Translations under genes and position numbers: made by a program | NCBI GenBank assembly: GCA_021785935.1 | Contig: JAJYOG010000005.1 | Location: 25,009-89,008 of the forward strand | DNA from: Actinomycetes bacterium | GTDB lineage: Bacteria > Actinomycetota > Thermoleophilia > BMS3ABIN01 | Length of the DNA: 64,000 bases | Direction of reading: 5' to 3' | The notes under the pieces: model-generated | Told to the model about the DNA's origin: nothing | Databases searched by the model: none | Seen by the model: the letters and a program-made list of their open reading frames with translations, nothing else | Shown: positions 8,713 to 18,531 of the stretch, piece after piece | How the letters are laid out: each line of letters starts with the position of its first letter | Numbering within the stretch: the first letter of the stretch is position 1

Positions 8713-9123
8713 TTAATAGCGACCGTCAGGCTCTCTGCTTTTTATCTTTCTGTAAAACGAGCGCCAAGAGCGCCGTTTAACGATTACATATAGTGGAAAA
8801 ACTGTTATATCAATAAAAGCAGAAAGGGTCAAAGAACCGGAAAATAGGTTCAGATATCCCAAACCAAAGAGCGCGAACCAGATATAGTCACCGGCCTCCC
8901 AGGATACCGTCATGGCGGAAACCAAGCTAAAAATGATTGTCCAAATCATGATTTCATCACTTAATGTTGTTTCCTTCCGGTGCAAAGGATTTGTTGCCGC
9001 CCAAATATAGATCGCCAAGATAAGGAGAACAGAGAGAGTGCCAATGGCCAGCGTTGATTTCCTCAGCTTCAACGAGTCCATGTCATCAATGTCTCGACTC
9101 GGGATAGCCGGGTACTTGGTCAT
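8713..9123 (-). CDS. predicted membrane protein with about three spans, unknown function
   Basis: From the ATG at 9123 the product is 136 residues; a TTG at 9159 or an ATG at 9081 are alternatives, and none has a clear ribosome site. Hydrophobic segments lie at about LAIGTLSVLLILAIYIW, IMIWTIIFSLVSAMTV and IWFALFGLGYLNLFSG to FIDITVFPLYVIV, with a basic C-terminal tail (KRRSWRSFYRKIK). I recognise no family. It lies between rplS and the fluoride-controlled operon, on the opposite strand from that operon, so the two are divergent and share the 9124-9378 gap. Its composition is less GC-rich than the flanking operons, in keeping with an acquired module. Confidence 0.6.
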   Translation of the reverse strand: MTKYPAIPSRDIDDMDSLKLRKSTLAIGTLSVLLILAIYIWAATNPLHRKETTLSDEIMIWTIIFSLVSAMTVSWEAGDYIWFALFGLGYLNLFSGSLTLSAFIDITVFPLYVIVKRRSWRSFYRKIKSREPDGRY

Positions 9124-9378
9124 GGCCGTTTTGCTGGCCCCACCAATCGCCAAAATCAAAAATGCCTGTAAGGAGGAAATCTGAAAGAGATTGTTTCCAA
9201 GGCGTCCATTCCATTAGCTTTATCACTTACATGTTTGTCTTCACCCCCTTCGCCGGGCTTCACAATGTCGGCATCTTTGAGCCGATCTGGCTTGCACAAG
9301 TTTCTCCTGTGCCACTGGCAATCACTGATTAGCTGAGGTCAGATAAGAATTTCTAACAATTCGTAGAAAAGAATATAA

Positions 9379-9406
9379 TTGACAAAATGACTCGATAATA
9401 TAAAAT
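9379..9406 (+). promoter_or_regulatory. promoter of the fluoride-riboswitch operon
   Basis: A perfect TTGACA (9379-9384), a 16-base spacer and TAAAAT (9401-9406). Transcription would begin near 9413, about 40 bases before the riboswitch aptamer and about 115 bases before the first start codon. Confidence 0.65.
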
Positions 9407-9451
9407 GTTACTAGCCCTATTCACTGGGCTATATTGTAAAAACAACATAAT

Positions 9452-9500
9452 GGTGATGAAGCTCACCGAATGCTCTCTTTTGAGCTAATGGCTTCTGCAG
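9452..9500 (+). promoter_or_regulatory. fluoride riboswitch (crcB motif) aptamer
   Basis: The 49-base segment matches the fluoride aptamer position by position as I remember the Thermotoga petrophila example. Stem 1 is GGTG (9452-9455) with CACC (9464-9467), enclosing ATGAAGCT. Stem 2 is GCTC (9472-9475) with GAGC (9482-9485). The loop bases GAAGC pair with GCTTC (9491-9495) in the characteristic pseudoknot, and TAATGGCTTCTGC matches the conserved 3' strand. In known examples a fluoride ion is held by Mg ions and turns expression on. The expression platform is the terminator at 9491-9522, which reuses the pseudoknot strand. Confidence 0.88.
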
Positions 9501-9522
9501 CAGATCTGCAGGAGCTTTTTTT
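9491..9522 (+). terminator. riboswitch expression-platform terminator
   Basis: GCTTCTGCAG (9491-9500) pairs with CTGCAGGAGC (9506-9515), followed by seven T (9516-9522). The 5' arm is the same strand that forms the fluoride pseudoknot, so the two folds are mutually exclusive: aptamer folded means read-through. The only SD-like GGAG near the GTPase start (9511-9514) lies in the 3' arm. Confidence 0.82.
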
Positions 9523-9527
9523 GTGAA

Positions 9528-11318
9528 ATGCTGGAGAATTATTCAAAAATCAGAGAATCGCTGCTGGAATTGCCCGCGAAAGTTGCCTCGGCAACCGAGA
9601 GTGAGGAATCGCGCCGGGCACTTTCGGCCATCGCCAAGAGGCTGGCAGAAAATGAGTTCTGCCTGGTTGTGGCAGGCCAGTTTAAGCGCGGCAAAAGCAC
9701 CTTCATAAATGCCTTCCTGGGAGACGATCTGCTGCCCACGGCGATCATCCCTGTCACTTCAATAATCACTGAGATCCGGTACGGTGAGTCCCTTCGAATT
9801 AACGTAATCTTCAATGATGGCTCAGAAAAAGAAATTTCTGGAGAAGATCTGGTTTACTACGTCACCGAAAAAAATAACCCCAAGAATGCGAAGGATGTGA
9901 AAATCGTGGTAATTTTCCATCCTTCCTCTTATCTGAAGAACAACATCCGCCTCATTGACACCCCCGGGGTTGCATCGATTCACAGTCACAACACGGACGT
10001 GACATACAGTTACCTGCCCAACGCCGATGCAGCGATTTTTTTGGTCAGTGTTGACCCGCCGATTACAGACGCCGAGTACCACTTTCTGAACGATCTGAAG
10101 GGATTTGCCACCAAGCTTTTCTTCATTCAGAACAAGATCGATACAGTCAGCGCTGCCGACCGGAATGAGTCACTTGAGTTTACCCGTGAGGTAATAAACA
10201 AGCAGGCCGGGCTTGAGAATACAATCGTATATCCGCTCTCAGCCAAGAAAGCGCTGGAGGGAAAACTTGGCCAAAACCGCGGCCTATTTGAGGAAAGTGG
10301 ACTTGCGGATTTTGAATCCATGTTGGAAAGCTTTCTTATCGAAGAAAAAGGGCAGGTGCTCCTCGCCTCGGCTGCAAACAAAATACGAAACATTGTCGCT
10401 CAGGAGTCTTTTTCGGCAAGGCTTATGCAAAAGTCACTTGGCGAGCCGCTAAAGGACTTTGAAGAAAAGATTAAACACTTCACTGACGCCGAAGTCGATA
10501 TCTCTCAGGAGCGCCGGGATAGCCATCACCTTGTTCGCGCCGAAACCGGCAGTATGGCGAGTGAAATCCTGATCCCTGATCTTGAGGCACTGAAAGCGGA
10601 AAAATCGGCTGCCCTGGTCAAAGCGATCGGTCAGTATTACGAGTCAATCCGTCCGATCGGTAACAGGGAACTTGTAAAAAAGATGAATCATTTCGTCCAT
10701 GAGCAGATACACGATACCTTTGATGAGTTTCAATCCCATGAAGAAGGTATTCTGAGAAGTCGCCTTGAGACTATCCTCGAACGGCTGATAGCCAGGACTA
10801 ATCAGATGATAAAAAATATCATCAATCTGTCTGTTGACATCTTCGAGATCGATCTGCAACCGTTCGCAATAGAAGAATCTCTGGCCAAAGAATCAGGATT
10901 TCGGTTCAAAATCGATGAAGACGTCAAGGTTTCGCTTGAGTTCATCACGGAGTCGGCAACGCTTATGCTCCCCAAACCGCTGGCACACAAGATCATCCTC
11001 AAAAACGCTCGTGAACGGATGCGAGAAATGGTTGAAAGACATTGCGGGCGTCTACGCCAGGATTTCATGGTACGGATTGATAAGACCGTCTCTGATTTTG
11101 AAAAGCAGCTTGACGGGATAGTCGAGGCAAGCCTGGCAGGAATCCGCGGTGCCCTTAACGCGGCTCAAAACGCGAAGAAAGAGGGAGAACACGGAGTTTC
11201 AAAGAACGAAGCCGGTCTAAACAATCGTCTTGATATATTCGAAAGCGTAGTCCGTGAGCTGGACAGCCTGGAGGAGGGAAATATGCTGAGCCAGCAAATG
11301 GGGGCAAGTCATGAGTGA
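9528..11318 (+). CDS. dynamin-family large GTPase, fluoride-riboswitch controlled
   Basis: A 596-residue bacterial dynamin-like protein. The GTPase domain shows G1 GQFKRGKST (50-58), the G2 threonine in PVTS (T77), G3 DTPG (144-147) and G4 NKID (202-205). The remainder is long, mostly helical and charged (about 290-590), as expected for a stalk or membrane-binding region. An apolar, Leu/Ile-rich stretch lies near 420-440 (IINLSVDIFEIDLQPF) but there is no clear transmembrane helix. Bacterial dynamin-like proteins bind, tubulate or fuse membranes and help cells survive membrane stress. The ATG at 9528 has no ordinary ribosome site apart from GGAG inside the terminator stem. Its stop overlaps the antiporter start by 8 bases, so they are translationally coupled. 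Control by fluoride is inferred from the leader. Confidence 0.85.
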   Translation: MLENYSKIRESLLELPAKVASATESEESRRALSAIAKRLAENEFCLVVAGQFKRGKSTFINAFLGDDLLPTAIIPVTSIITEIRYGESLRINVIFNDGSEKEISGEDLVYYVTEKNNPKNAKDVKIVVIFHPSSYLKNNIRLIDTPGVASIHSHNTDVTYSYLPNADAAIFLVSVDPPITDAEYHFLNDLKGFATKLFFIQNKIDTVSAADRNESLEFTREVINKQAGLENTIVYPLSAKKALEGKLGQNRGLFEESGLADFESMLESFLIEEKGQVLLASAANKIRNIVAQESFSARLMQKSLGEPLKDFEEKIKHFTDAEVDISQERRDSHHLVRAETGSMASEILIPDLEALKAEKSAALVKAIGQYYESIRPIGNRELVKKMNHFVHEQIHDTFDEFQSHEEGILRSRLETILERLIARTNQMIKNIINLSVDIFEIDLQPFAIEESLAKESGFRFKIDEDVKVSLEFITESATLMLPKPLAHKIILKNARERMREMVERHCGRLRQDFMVRIDKTVSDFEKQLDGIVEASLAGIRGALNAAQNAKKEGEHGVSKNEAGLNNRLDIFESVVRELDSLEEGNMLSQQMGASHE

Positions 11319-12543
11319 TCCTTTCACTATCGCGGCCGTCTGGTTCGCGTTGGCAGTCTTAGCCACTATCATTGCCAATAAACTGCGTGTCTCGGTGGCA
11401 CTCATAGAGATTTGCGTTGGTGTCGCAGCAGGTGCGGTGGCTCTGCGTTTCTTTGGCTCGGACTGGCTTGGAGCAAATACAGATTGGCTTAAATTCCTAG
11501 CCTCATCGGGAGCCGTAGTACTGACCTTCCTGGCGGGCGCCGAGCTTGAGCCTGCTGTCCTTAAGACAAAGTGGAAGGAAGTAAGCGTCGTGGGGCTCAT
11601 AGGCTTTTTTGCGCCGTTCTTGGCATGCACCGCTTTGGCAAAATATGGATTAGGCTGGGATTCAAAGGCTAGCTTGCTCGCAGGCGTCGCCCTCTCGACC
11701 ACTTCTATGGCAGTTGTTTATGCGGTGATGCTGGATACAGGGCTAAACAAGATCAGCTTCGGGAAGGGAATCCTTGGTGCCTGCTTTGTGAACGATTTGG
11801 GCACGGTAATCGCGCTCGGGCTCATCTTCGCGCCTTTCACGTACAAGACAGCTGTTTTTATCGGCGTAACCGTTCTAGTTCTGGCTGCACTTCCTTTTGT
11901 AACGAAATGGTTGACAAAAAAATATGCATACGGTACAGCGGCCATCCGCACCAAATGGCTGCTTTTAATCCTTTTTGGTTTGGGAGCGCTTGCCACTTGG
12001 TCCGGCAGTGAGGCGGTGCTTCCTGCCTACATCGCTGGCATGGCACTTGCTGGCGCAGCAGCCGAGGACCATAACTGGATGCGGCGGGTGCGCACATTGA
12101 CCGTGGGGCTGCTCACGCCCTTTTATTTCCTGCGCGCTGGTTCGCTGGTTACTATCCCTGCAATCATAGGCGCGCCTTTTGTCTTTGTGGCGCTTCTGGG
12201 AGGCAAGGTAGCATCAAAAATCTTTGGCCTATACCCCGTGATTGGCCGTTATAACAAACACCGGAAGGAAAGATGGTATTACACGCTGATGATGTCAACG
12301 GGTCTCACTTTTGGCACGATTTCCGCACTTTACGGATACAGTCACAACATCATCAACCAGGACCAGTATTCATTCCTGGTCGCAGTTGTCATAGCTAGCG
12401 CTGTTGTGCCCACGTTAATTGCAACGGCTATATTCTTGCCAAAGCATCTATTTGAACACATTCCGATGCTTGACGAGGAAGATGAATTCAACGGGGGTAA
12501 TAAGAATGGAAATGTAAGTCAGAGTTCGGAGAGAGGCGGGTAG
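11311..12543 (+). CDS. cation:proton antiporter (CPA family)
   Basis: A 410-residue integral membrane protein with about 12 hydrophobic spans and the CPA antiporter core. The ion-site Asn-Asp pair lies at N161-D162 in CFVNDLGTV, and the inverted-repeat partner helix is near TGLTFGTISALYGYS. The region around LTFLAGAELEPAVL is the usual second conserved block. There is no TrkA-N or other regulatory domain, only a short polar C-terminal tail. Members exchange Na+ or K+ for H+. Fluoride enters cells as HF and acidifies them, so an antiporter downstream of a fluoride riboswitch is sensible. Sodium/proton antiporters are known among fluoride-riboswitch genes; this one's substrate is unknown. Confidence 0.85.
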   Translation: MSDPFTIAAVWFALAVLATIIANKLRVSVALIEICVGVAAGAVALRFFGSDWLGANTDWLKFLASSGAVVLTFLAGAELEPAVLKTKWKEVSVVGLIGFFAPFLACTALAKYGLGWDSKASLLAGVALSTTSMAVVYAVMLDTGLNKISFGKGILGACFVNDLGTVIALGLIFAPFTYKTAVFIGVTVLVLAALPFVTKWLTKKYAYGTAAIRTKWLLLILFGLGALATWSGSEAVLPAYIAGMALAGAAAEDHNWMRRVRTLTVGLLTPFYFLRAGSLVTIPAIIGAPFVFVALLGGKVASKIFGLYPVIGRYNKHRKERWYYTLMMSTGLTFGTISALYGYSHNIINQDQYSFLVAVVIASAVVPTLIATAIFLPKHLFEHIPMLDEEDEFNGGNKNGNVSQSSERGG

Positions 12544-12557
12544 GCGTTGGCGGATAA

Positions 12558-12686
12558 TTGATCTACCTTGAAAGAACAAGGCCGATTATATTATCCCAGC
12601 GGATAGCGATTTTCACTTTTGCGGTCATGGTGGGTTTATCCGTATTTATAGGTTATATCTTAAGCAACTGCGTTCTACAGAATTAA
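12558..12686 (+). CDS. possible 42-residue membrane peptide at the end of the fluoride operon
   Basis: A TTG at 12558 opens a 42-codon frame ending TAA 12684-12686. The product has a basic/polar N-terminus (ERTRP) and one long apolar helix (about residues 17-37). It starts 15 bases after the antiporter stop on the same strand with GGCGGATAA just upstream. The hydrophobic profile and spacing favour a gene, but the start codon is weak and no family is recognised. The remaining 12687-12847 holds nothing I can identify. Confidence 0.4.
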   Translation: MIYLERTRPIILSQRIAIFTFAVMVGLSVFIGYILSNCVLQN

Positions 12687-12847
12687 GATAATGTTTTTGC
12701 CGCCCCGCACCACGACACTTGCAATTATGTTTTATGAACACCTGCATAATCCTGGCAGTAAGGTAGGTTAACAAAAGACCCGTAATCATAAAAGGACTGT
12801 CGCGACGATAGCCTTAAACACAGGAACATTAAAAGCAAAATGAAATG

Positions 12848-13603
12848 TTAAAAAACTGTTAATATTCCAAGGCTTATTGTCGCTATCAATGCCAAAGGAA
12901 TCCATTTACGGTTTTGATCTTCATTCATTAAAAGGTTCCCTAACCGCGCGCCCAGATATGCCATCGGAATAATTCCTATCCCCATGGAAATCATTACCGG
13001 GCCATTCACATGCCCGAGGGCGAATTGGATGATCGTTCCCGGCAGGGCCATCACCGCCACCACCAACAGTGATGTGGCTATCGCCTTCTTGACGGGCAGT
13101 CCGTAGATGACCACGAATGCTGGCACGAAGAAAATGCCGCCGCCATTAGCAAGCAGGCCCGAAAGAATACTGATAAACGCCGAGACCGTCAGCACCTGCC
13201 ACACCGGTGGCCGGGGTTCAACCTTGCGGCCGGCGAACGACCTCTCGGTCAGATCCTTGACGATAAAATCCACCCCCACCAAAAAAAGAACCACGGCAGT
13301 CAGCAGCATGAGAAATTTGCCGGAGACATATTTTGTCAGCAGTGAGCCAACGACCATTCCCGGCAAGCCGGTTGCGAGGCTCAGCAGGGCCAGCCGGAAA
13401 TCGACAAGATGATGCTTGCGGAAAGCGAAGAGGGCGATGTTCGCGGTCAGCCTTGTCAGAGGCAGCGGCGTGGCCAACGCTTCGAGAGGCGGCAATCCTG
13501 CCAAGACCCTGATCAATGGCGTGTCGATGCTGCTGCCGCCGATGCCAAAGAAAGCCGACACGTAGCCGGTAACGCAACCGATGGGGATGGCGATCAAGCT
13601 CAT
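12848..13603 (-). CDS. TauE/SafE family sulfite/organosulfonate exporter-like permease
   Basis: A 251-residue permease with about eight apolar segments and the family pattern of two similar halves. The first starts with GCVTGYVSAFFGIGGSSIDTPL, broken here at the glycine-rich FGIGG loop, and the second with the SGLLANGGGIFFVPAF loop. The TauE/SafE family (formerly DUF81) exports sulfite, sulfoacetate and related anions, but most members are uncharacterised. It follows trmD by 9 bases and is probably on the same transcript. In that position it is unusual for this conserved ribosomal/tRNA cluster. Confidence 0.85.
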   Translation of the reverse strand: MSLIAIPIGCVTGYVSAFFGIGGSSIDTPLIRVLAGLPPLEALATPLPLTRLTANIALFAFRKHHLVDFRLALLSLATGLPGMVVGSLLTKYVSGKFLMLLTAVVLFLVGVDFIVKDLTERSFAGRKVEPRPPVWQVLTVSAFISILSGLLANGGGIFFVPAFVVIYGLPVKKAIATSLLVVAVMALPGTIIQFALGHVNGPVMISMGIGIIPMAYLGARLGNLLMNEDQNRKWIPLALIATISLGILTVF

Positions 13604-13612
13604 GGCAAGCCC

Positions 13613-14275
13613 CTACTTCAGATTTTCCCGACGCCACTTCTCGATCCCGGCGTGGTTCCCGGAAATTAGCACTTCTGGTACCTTCCAGCCGCGGAATTCG
13701 GCGGGTTTGGTGTAGTGCGGATATTCGAGCCGGCCACCAAACTCATCTGAAAACGACTCGAAGACAGCGCTCTCCTCACTCCCGAGCGCTCCGGGCAGGC
13801 GGCGCGCCAGCGCATCCATGAGCACCATCGCCGGTAGTTCTCCCCCGCTGACGACATAATCTCCGATCGAGATCTCGCCGGTGACCAGGTGTTCGGAGAC
13901 GCGCTCGTCGAATCCCTCGTAGCGGCCGCAGAGCAGTGTGAATTCCTTAAGCTCCGTCATCTCCGTCAGCAGTTTTTCGTCCAGCCGTCTGCCGCGGGGC
14001 GATAACATATACACGGGACGTTCGTCCTTCACCGCCTCGCAATCCATTTCGTATACGCCCTCAATGGCAGCGCAGACCGCGTCGACGCGCAAGACCATGC
14101 CGGCGCCGCCGCCGGCGGGGGTATCATCCACCTGGTTGTGTTTGAGCGGCGTGTAATCGCGAAAGTTGAAAAGCCGCGCCTCGAAACCCCCGCCCTGCAT
14201 GGCGTTGGAAATGTGGCGTTGCTCAAAGAACCAGTTGAACCACTGGGGAAAAAGTGAAAAGATGTCTATCCGCAT
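13613..14275 (-). CDS. trmD: tRNA (guanine37-N1)-methyltransferase TrmD
   Basis: TrmD methylates G37 next to the anticodon of tRNAs for Leu, Pro and Arg, preventing frameshifts. The N-terminal [13 protein letters not shown], the knot-forming [13 protein letters not shown], and [18 protein letters not shown] are all present. The ATG at 14275 is preceded by GGGAG at a good distance and starts with the family's usual residues. A longer frame back to 14392 would run into the opposing gene and adds non-conserved sequence. Length is 220 residues, somewhat short but complete. The start codon overlaps that of the opposing gene. Confidence 0.92.
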   Translation of the reverse strand: MRIDIFSLFPQWFNWFFEQRHISNAMQGGGFEARLFNFRDYTPLKHNQVDDTPAGGGAGMVLRVDAVCAAIEGVYEMDCEAVKDERPVYMLSPRGRRLDEKLLTEMTELKEFTLLCGRYEGFDERVSEHLVTGEISIGDYVVSGGELPAMVLMDALARRLPGALGSEESAVFESFSDEFGGRLEYPHYTKPAEFRGWKVPEVLISGNHAGIEKWRRENLK

Positions 14276-15965
14276 GCCACGCTCCCAGGCTTTTTTCTCA
14301 TCCATACGCAAGAAGAATACATTAATCGTGCTGGTGCTTCTAACCGGCGCCGTCGCTCTGCGTGTGCCCTGGCGCGCTCGGGTGCTCGACAATTGGGATT
14401 CATCGAACTTCTCGCTGGCGATGGAGCGCTTCGATCTGGCGTCACACCAGCCCCATCCGCCCGGTTACATACTCTATGTTGCCGTGGGCAAGCTGTTCAA
14501 TGTTTTTTTCCATGATCCCAACAACGCGCTGGTGGCCCTAAGTATAACCAGTTTTGTGGTGTCAGTCTTTCTCGTCTATATGGTGGGAGGCTGGATGTTC
14601 GGGCGTTCGACCGGCATCGTCGCCGCCATAATCCTCATTTTTTCACCGCTTGCCTGGTTCCACAGCGAAGTCGCGCTCTCTTACCTGGCCGAGCTACCGT
14701 GGGTGATCCTGGGGACCGGGCTTCTCTACCAACTCTTTTTCCATCGCCGCTACGCGATATTGACAGGGGGGGTTTTAGCGGTCGGCGCCGGTTTTCGCAC
14801 GGATGTGTTCCTCTTTCTGGGCCCGCTCTGGTTTGTTGGCATCTGGCGGACCGGCTGGCGCACGGCGCTGTGGTCGCTGCTGGCGGCGGGTGCGGCCCTG
14901 CTTTCCTGCCTCTCACCGCTCATATATCTATCTGGCGGCTTTTCAAGCTATTTCGATGCGAGCCAAATCCTGTATGGTGCGGTCACCGGTCCGACCAATG
15001 TTTCCGCGAACGGCATGCAGGCATTCAGACAAAACCTGATGGATGTCTGGAAGGCAGTCTTGTGGTTCACCGGCCTCGCGGCGCCGCTGATATTTTTCCT
15101 GCCGCTGGCGCTGTTGCGGACATATCGGGATACCTGGACCCGCCTGCTGTTTTTGCTGGTTCTGCCCTTGCCGGCCCTGGTCGAATTCCTGTTCGTATAT
15201 TTTGGACATCCGGGATATGCGTTCATTTTCGGTGGCACACTTCTGCTTTTGCTGGCCCGATCTGTAGTGATGATGGGCGAGTGCGCGGGGCGGGCTGAGA
15301 GGTATTTCGCAAGCGGTAACCGGGGAGAACTGGCAACCGCAGCAGACAGTAACATGAGTATGTCTGGCGCTACGTTAACCGGCTACGTCTTGATGGCTCT
15401 TTTTCTGCTCGCTGTTTCGGCGGGAAATTCGTACCTGTTTCTCAAGGCAACGAAGATCAACCACGAGGCGCCGTTCACGGGCTATTCAGTGGCGACCCTG
15501 TACGGGGGATATAGTGCCGGGGGCCTGAGCGCGGCGGAGACTAACACGAATCTGCTGATCGATGAGGTCCGCCGCTTCGAGCCGGGCGACACCATGATTG
15601 TGAATGCGTACCCGTACGACCTCAAGATCACTGACTGGCGGCGGACACTTTATTATCTGCCGGAGTTCAGGGATGCAATCCTCTGGATGACATCGGGAGC
15701 GGAGTACTCCGTCGCCTGGCATCATACGGTGGAAAAAAGGATGACGACGAGCGTAACTGTCGACGGGGATGTGCGGCAGATCCTGTTCATCGGGCTGGAT
15801 GGCAGCCAGGTGCATCAAGCGAATCAGAGCGGTTCGCAGAGCGGGCTGCAGACAGCTGTGACTTCGGAGGCCCTCCCCGCAATCGACGACGTGCCGTTGA
15901 CGCTGGTGCGGTTTCCTGCCGGCGGCAGCACCATCACCGTTGGCCCCTATACGATCGGGCGGTAA
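14274..15965 (+). CDS. polytopic membrane glycosyltransferase-like protein (GT-C fold)
   Basis: About 563 residues with roughly ten membrane spans. The first span is followed by the acidic [17 protein letters not shown] loop, and [14 protein letters not shown] resembles the first periplasmic loop of GT-C (GT39/ArnT-like) transferases, which use lipid-linked sugars. The last 170 residues form a soluble outer domain. The start is uncertain: ATG 14274 or ATG 14262, both with poor ribosome sites. The gene lies on the opposite strand between trmD and rimM, an otherwise conserved pair. It may glycosylate an envelope polymer or protein. A second GT-C-type gene is at 52197. Confidence 0.7.
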   Translation: MPRSQAFFSSIRKKNTLIVLVLLTGAVALRVPWRARVLDNWDSSNFSLAMERFDLASHQPHPPGYILYVAVGKLFNVFFHDPNNALVALSITSFVVSVFLVYMVGGWMFGRSTGIVAAIILIFSPLAWFHSEVALSYLAELPWVILGTGLLYQLFFHRRYAILTGGVLAVGAGFRTDVFLFLGPLWFVGIWRTGWRTALWSLLAAGAALLSCLSPLIYLSGGFSSYFDASQILYGAVTGPTNVSANGMQAFRQNLMDVWKAVLWFTGLAAPLIFFLPLALLRTYRDTWTRLLFLLVLPLPALVEFLFVYFGHPGYAFIFGGTLLLLLARSVVMMGECAGRAERYFASGNRGELATAADSNMSMSGATLTGYVLMALFLLAVSAGNSYLFLKATKINHEAPFTGYSVATLYGGYSAGGLSAAETNTNLLIDEVRRFEPGDTMIVNAYPYDLKITDWRRTLYYLPEFRDAILWMTSGAEYSVAWHHTVEKRMTTSVTVDGDVRQILFIGLDGSQVHQANQSGSQSGLQTAVTSEALPAIDDVPLTLVRFPAGGSTITVGPYTIGR

Positions 15966-15969
15966 ATGG

Positions 15970-16491
15970 TCAGACCAGGAATCCCTCGACTATCTCTATC
16001 CGCTGTTTATCGAGATCGATTTTTTTGATTACCTGACTGATAAATGGTATCAATACCGGCTTCTCTTCGCCGCCAGGATCGATTTCGATGTAGGGGTTGG
16101 CCTTGGGGAGTTCCTGCAGCTTGATTACGACGCCCACACGCTTCTCTCCCTCATAGACCTCGCAGCCTTCCACCTGAAAAGCGTAATAAGTTCCGGCTTC
16201 CGGTTCGTCAAGGTCGGCTGCCGGTATGAACAGCGAAGCGCCGAACAACTCCTTGGCCTCGTCGCGAGACCCCACGCCCGACAGCCTGACGATCGGACCC
16301 CGATCCGATTCACGGCTGGTCTCGATCGAAACCGGCGACCGCTCTTCCTCGCGCTTGCGCATGAGGTAAAGTTGGGACCCGGCAGCGAACCGCTCCAACC
16401 GATCGGTCAGCGGTTTGATCAGCAGCTCACCATTGTTGCCATGGATGCGCTTGACCATCCCGACCAGTATCCACTCGGGAGCGTCGGTCAT
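15970..16491 (-). CDS. rimM: 16S rRNA processing protein RimM
   Basis: A 173-residue RimM with the N-terminal reductase-like barrel (ILVGMVKRIHGNNGELLIKPLTD) and the C-terminal PRC barrel ending near VLIPFISQVIKKIDLDKQRI. It binds ribosomal protein S19 and helps assemble the 30S head. It normally lies directly before trmD. Here a plus-strand gene sits between them. No strong ribosome site precedes the ATG. Confidence 0.9.
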   Translation of the reverse strand: MTDAPEWILVGMVKRIHGNNGELLIKPLTDRLERFAAGSQLYLMRKREEERSPVSIETSRESDRGPIVRLSGVGSRDEAKELFGASLFIPAADLDEPEAGTYYAFQVEGCEVYEGEKRVGVVIKLQELPKANPYIEIDPGGEEKPVLIPFISQVIKKIDLDKQRIEIVEGFLV

Positions 16492-16616
16492 GAAGTTATG
16501 GATTCGATGAAAGCCATATTGCCGCCCTCATTGAAAGTTGTGCATATGCTTGATGCCTCACCCGTTTCGGGAGCCCGCCCTCTGTGAAACAATCCCGGAT
16601 TAATCAAAAGTGAGTT

Positions 16617-16847
16617 TCAGTCAACTATTTCGACGATGGCACGCTTGCCGTTCTTGACGGCGCTGGCCTTGACGATCGTCCGGAGCGCCCGGGCGATGCG
16701 GCCCTGCTTGCCGATGACCTTGCCGATGTCATCCTTGGCCACGGTGAGTTCGAGCACGACAGTCGTGTCCGTCTCAGTCTCCTGCACCTTGACCTCGTCA
16801 GGTTTGTCCACCAGGGACTTTGCGAGGTATTCGAGTAACTCTCTCAC
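16617..16847 (-). CDS. khpA: KH-domain RNA-binding protein (KhpA/YlqC type)
   Basis: A 76-residue single KH domain with the loop GKVIGKQGRIARALRTIV that grips single-stranded RNA. The GTG at 16847 is preceded by GGAGGAAGAAA, an ideal ribosome site, so the longer frame back to 16979 is rejected. KhpA acts with KhpB on cell-division and elongation transcripts in Gram-positives. It follows rpsP, as usual. Confidence 0.9.
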   Translation of the reverse strand: MRELLEYLAKSLVDKPDEVKVQETETDTTVVLELTVAKDDIGKVIGKQGRIARALRTIVKASAVKNGKRAIVEIVD

Positions 16848-16881
16848 TTTCTTCCTCCGTTTCCACTTTAGAATTGCAACT

Positions 16882-17124
16882 TCAAGAAATCCCCTTAATT
16901 GCCAGCAGCTTGGCGACGGTAGCCGTCGGCTGGGCGCCCTTCGACATCCAGTCGCGGGCCTTGTCCTCATCAACCTCAATGAGGGATGGATCTTCCTGCG
17001 GACTGTAGCGACCGATGTTCTCGATCACTTTGCCATCCCTGGGGGAACGGGAATCGGCAACAACAATCCGGTAGATCGGTTTCTTTTTCCTGCCAACACG
17101 GCTGAGTCTTATCTTTACCGACAT
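16882..17124 (-). CDS. rpsP: 30S ribosomal protein S16
   Basis: An 80-residue S16 with [20 protein letters not shown] and the [28 protein letters not shown] block. It stabilises the 5' domain of 16S rRNA. AAGGAGGTGATTG lies just upstream of the ATG. The gap to ffh contains two direct repeats (17144-17191). Confidence 0.95.
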   Translation of the reverse strand: MSVKIRLSRVGRKKKPIYRIVVADSRSPRDGKVIENIGRYSPQEDPSLIEVDEDKARDWMSKGAQPTATVAKLLAIKGIS

Positions 17125-17143
17125 TCAATCACCTCCTTCGCGT

Positions 17144-17191
17144 ATAAGTAATGTGTCCCTGAAATATTTAATAAGTAATGTGTCCCTGAAA
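17144..17191. repeat. two 21-bp direct repeats between rpsP and ffh
   Basis: The sequence ATAAGTAATGTGTCCCTGAAA occurs perfectly at 17144-17164 and 17171-17191, separated by 6 bases. The second copy ends one base before the ffh stop codon. Sequences like this resemble short dispersed intergenic repeats; a genome search is needed to tell. Confidence 0.8.
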
Positions 17192-18529
<1,338 letters not shown>

Positions 18530-18531
18530 GG

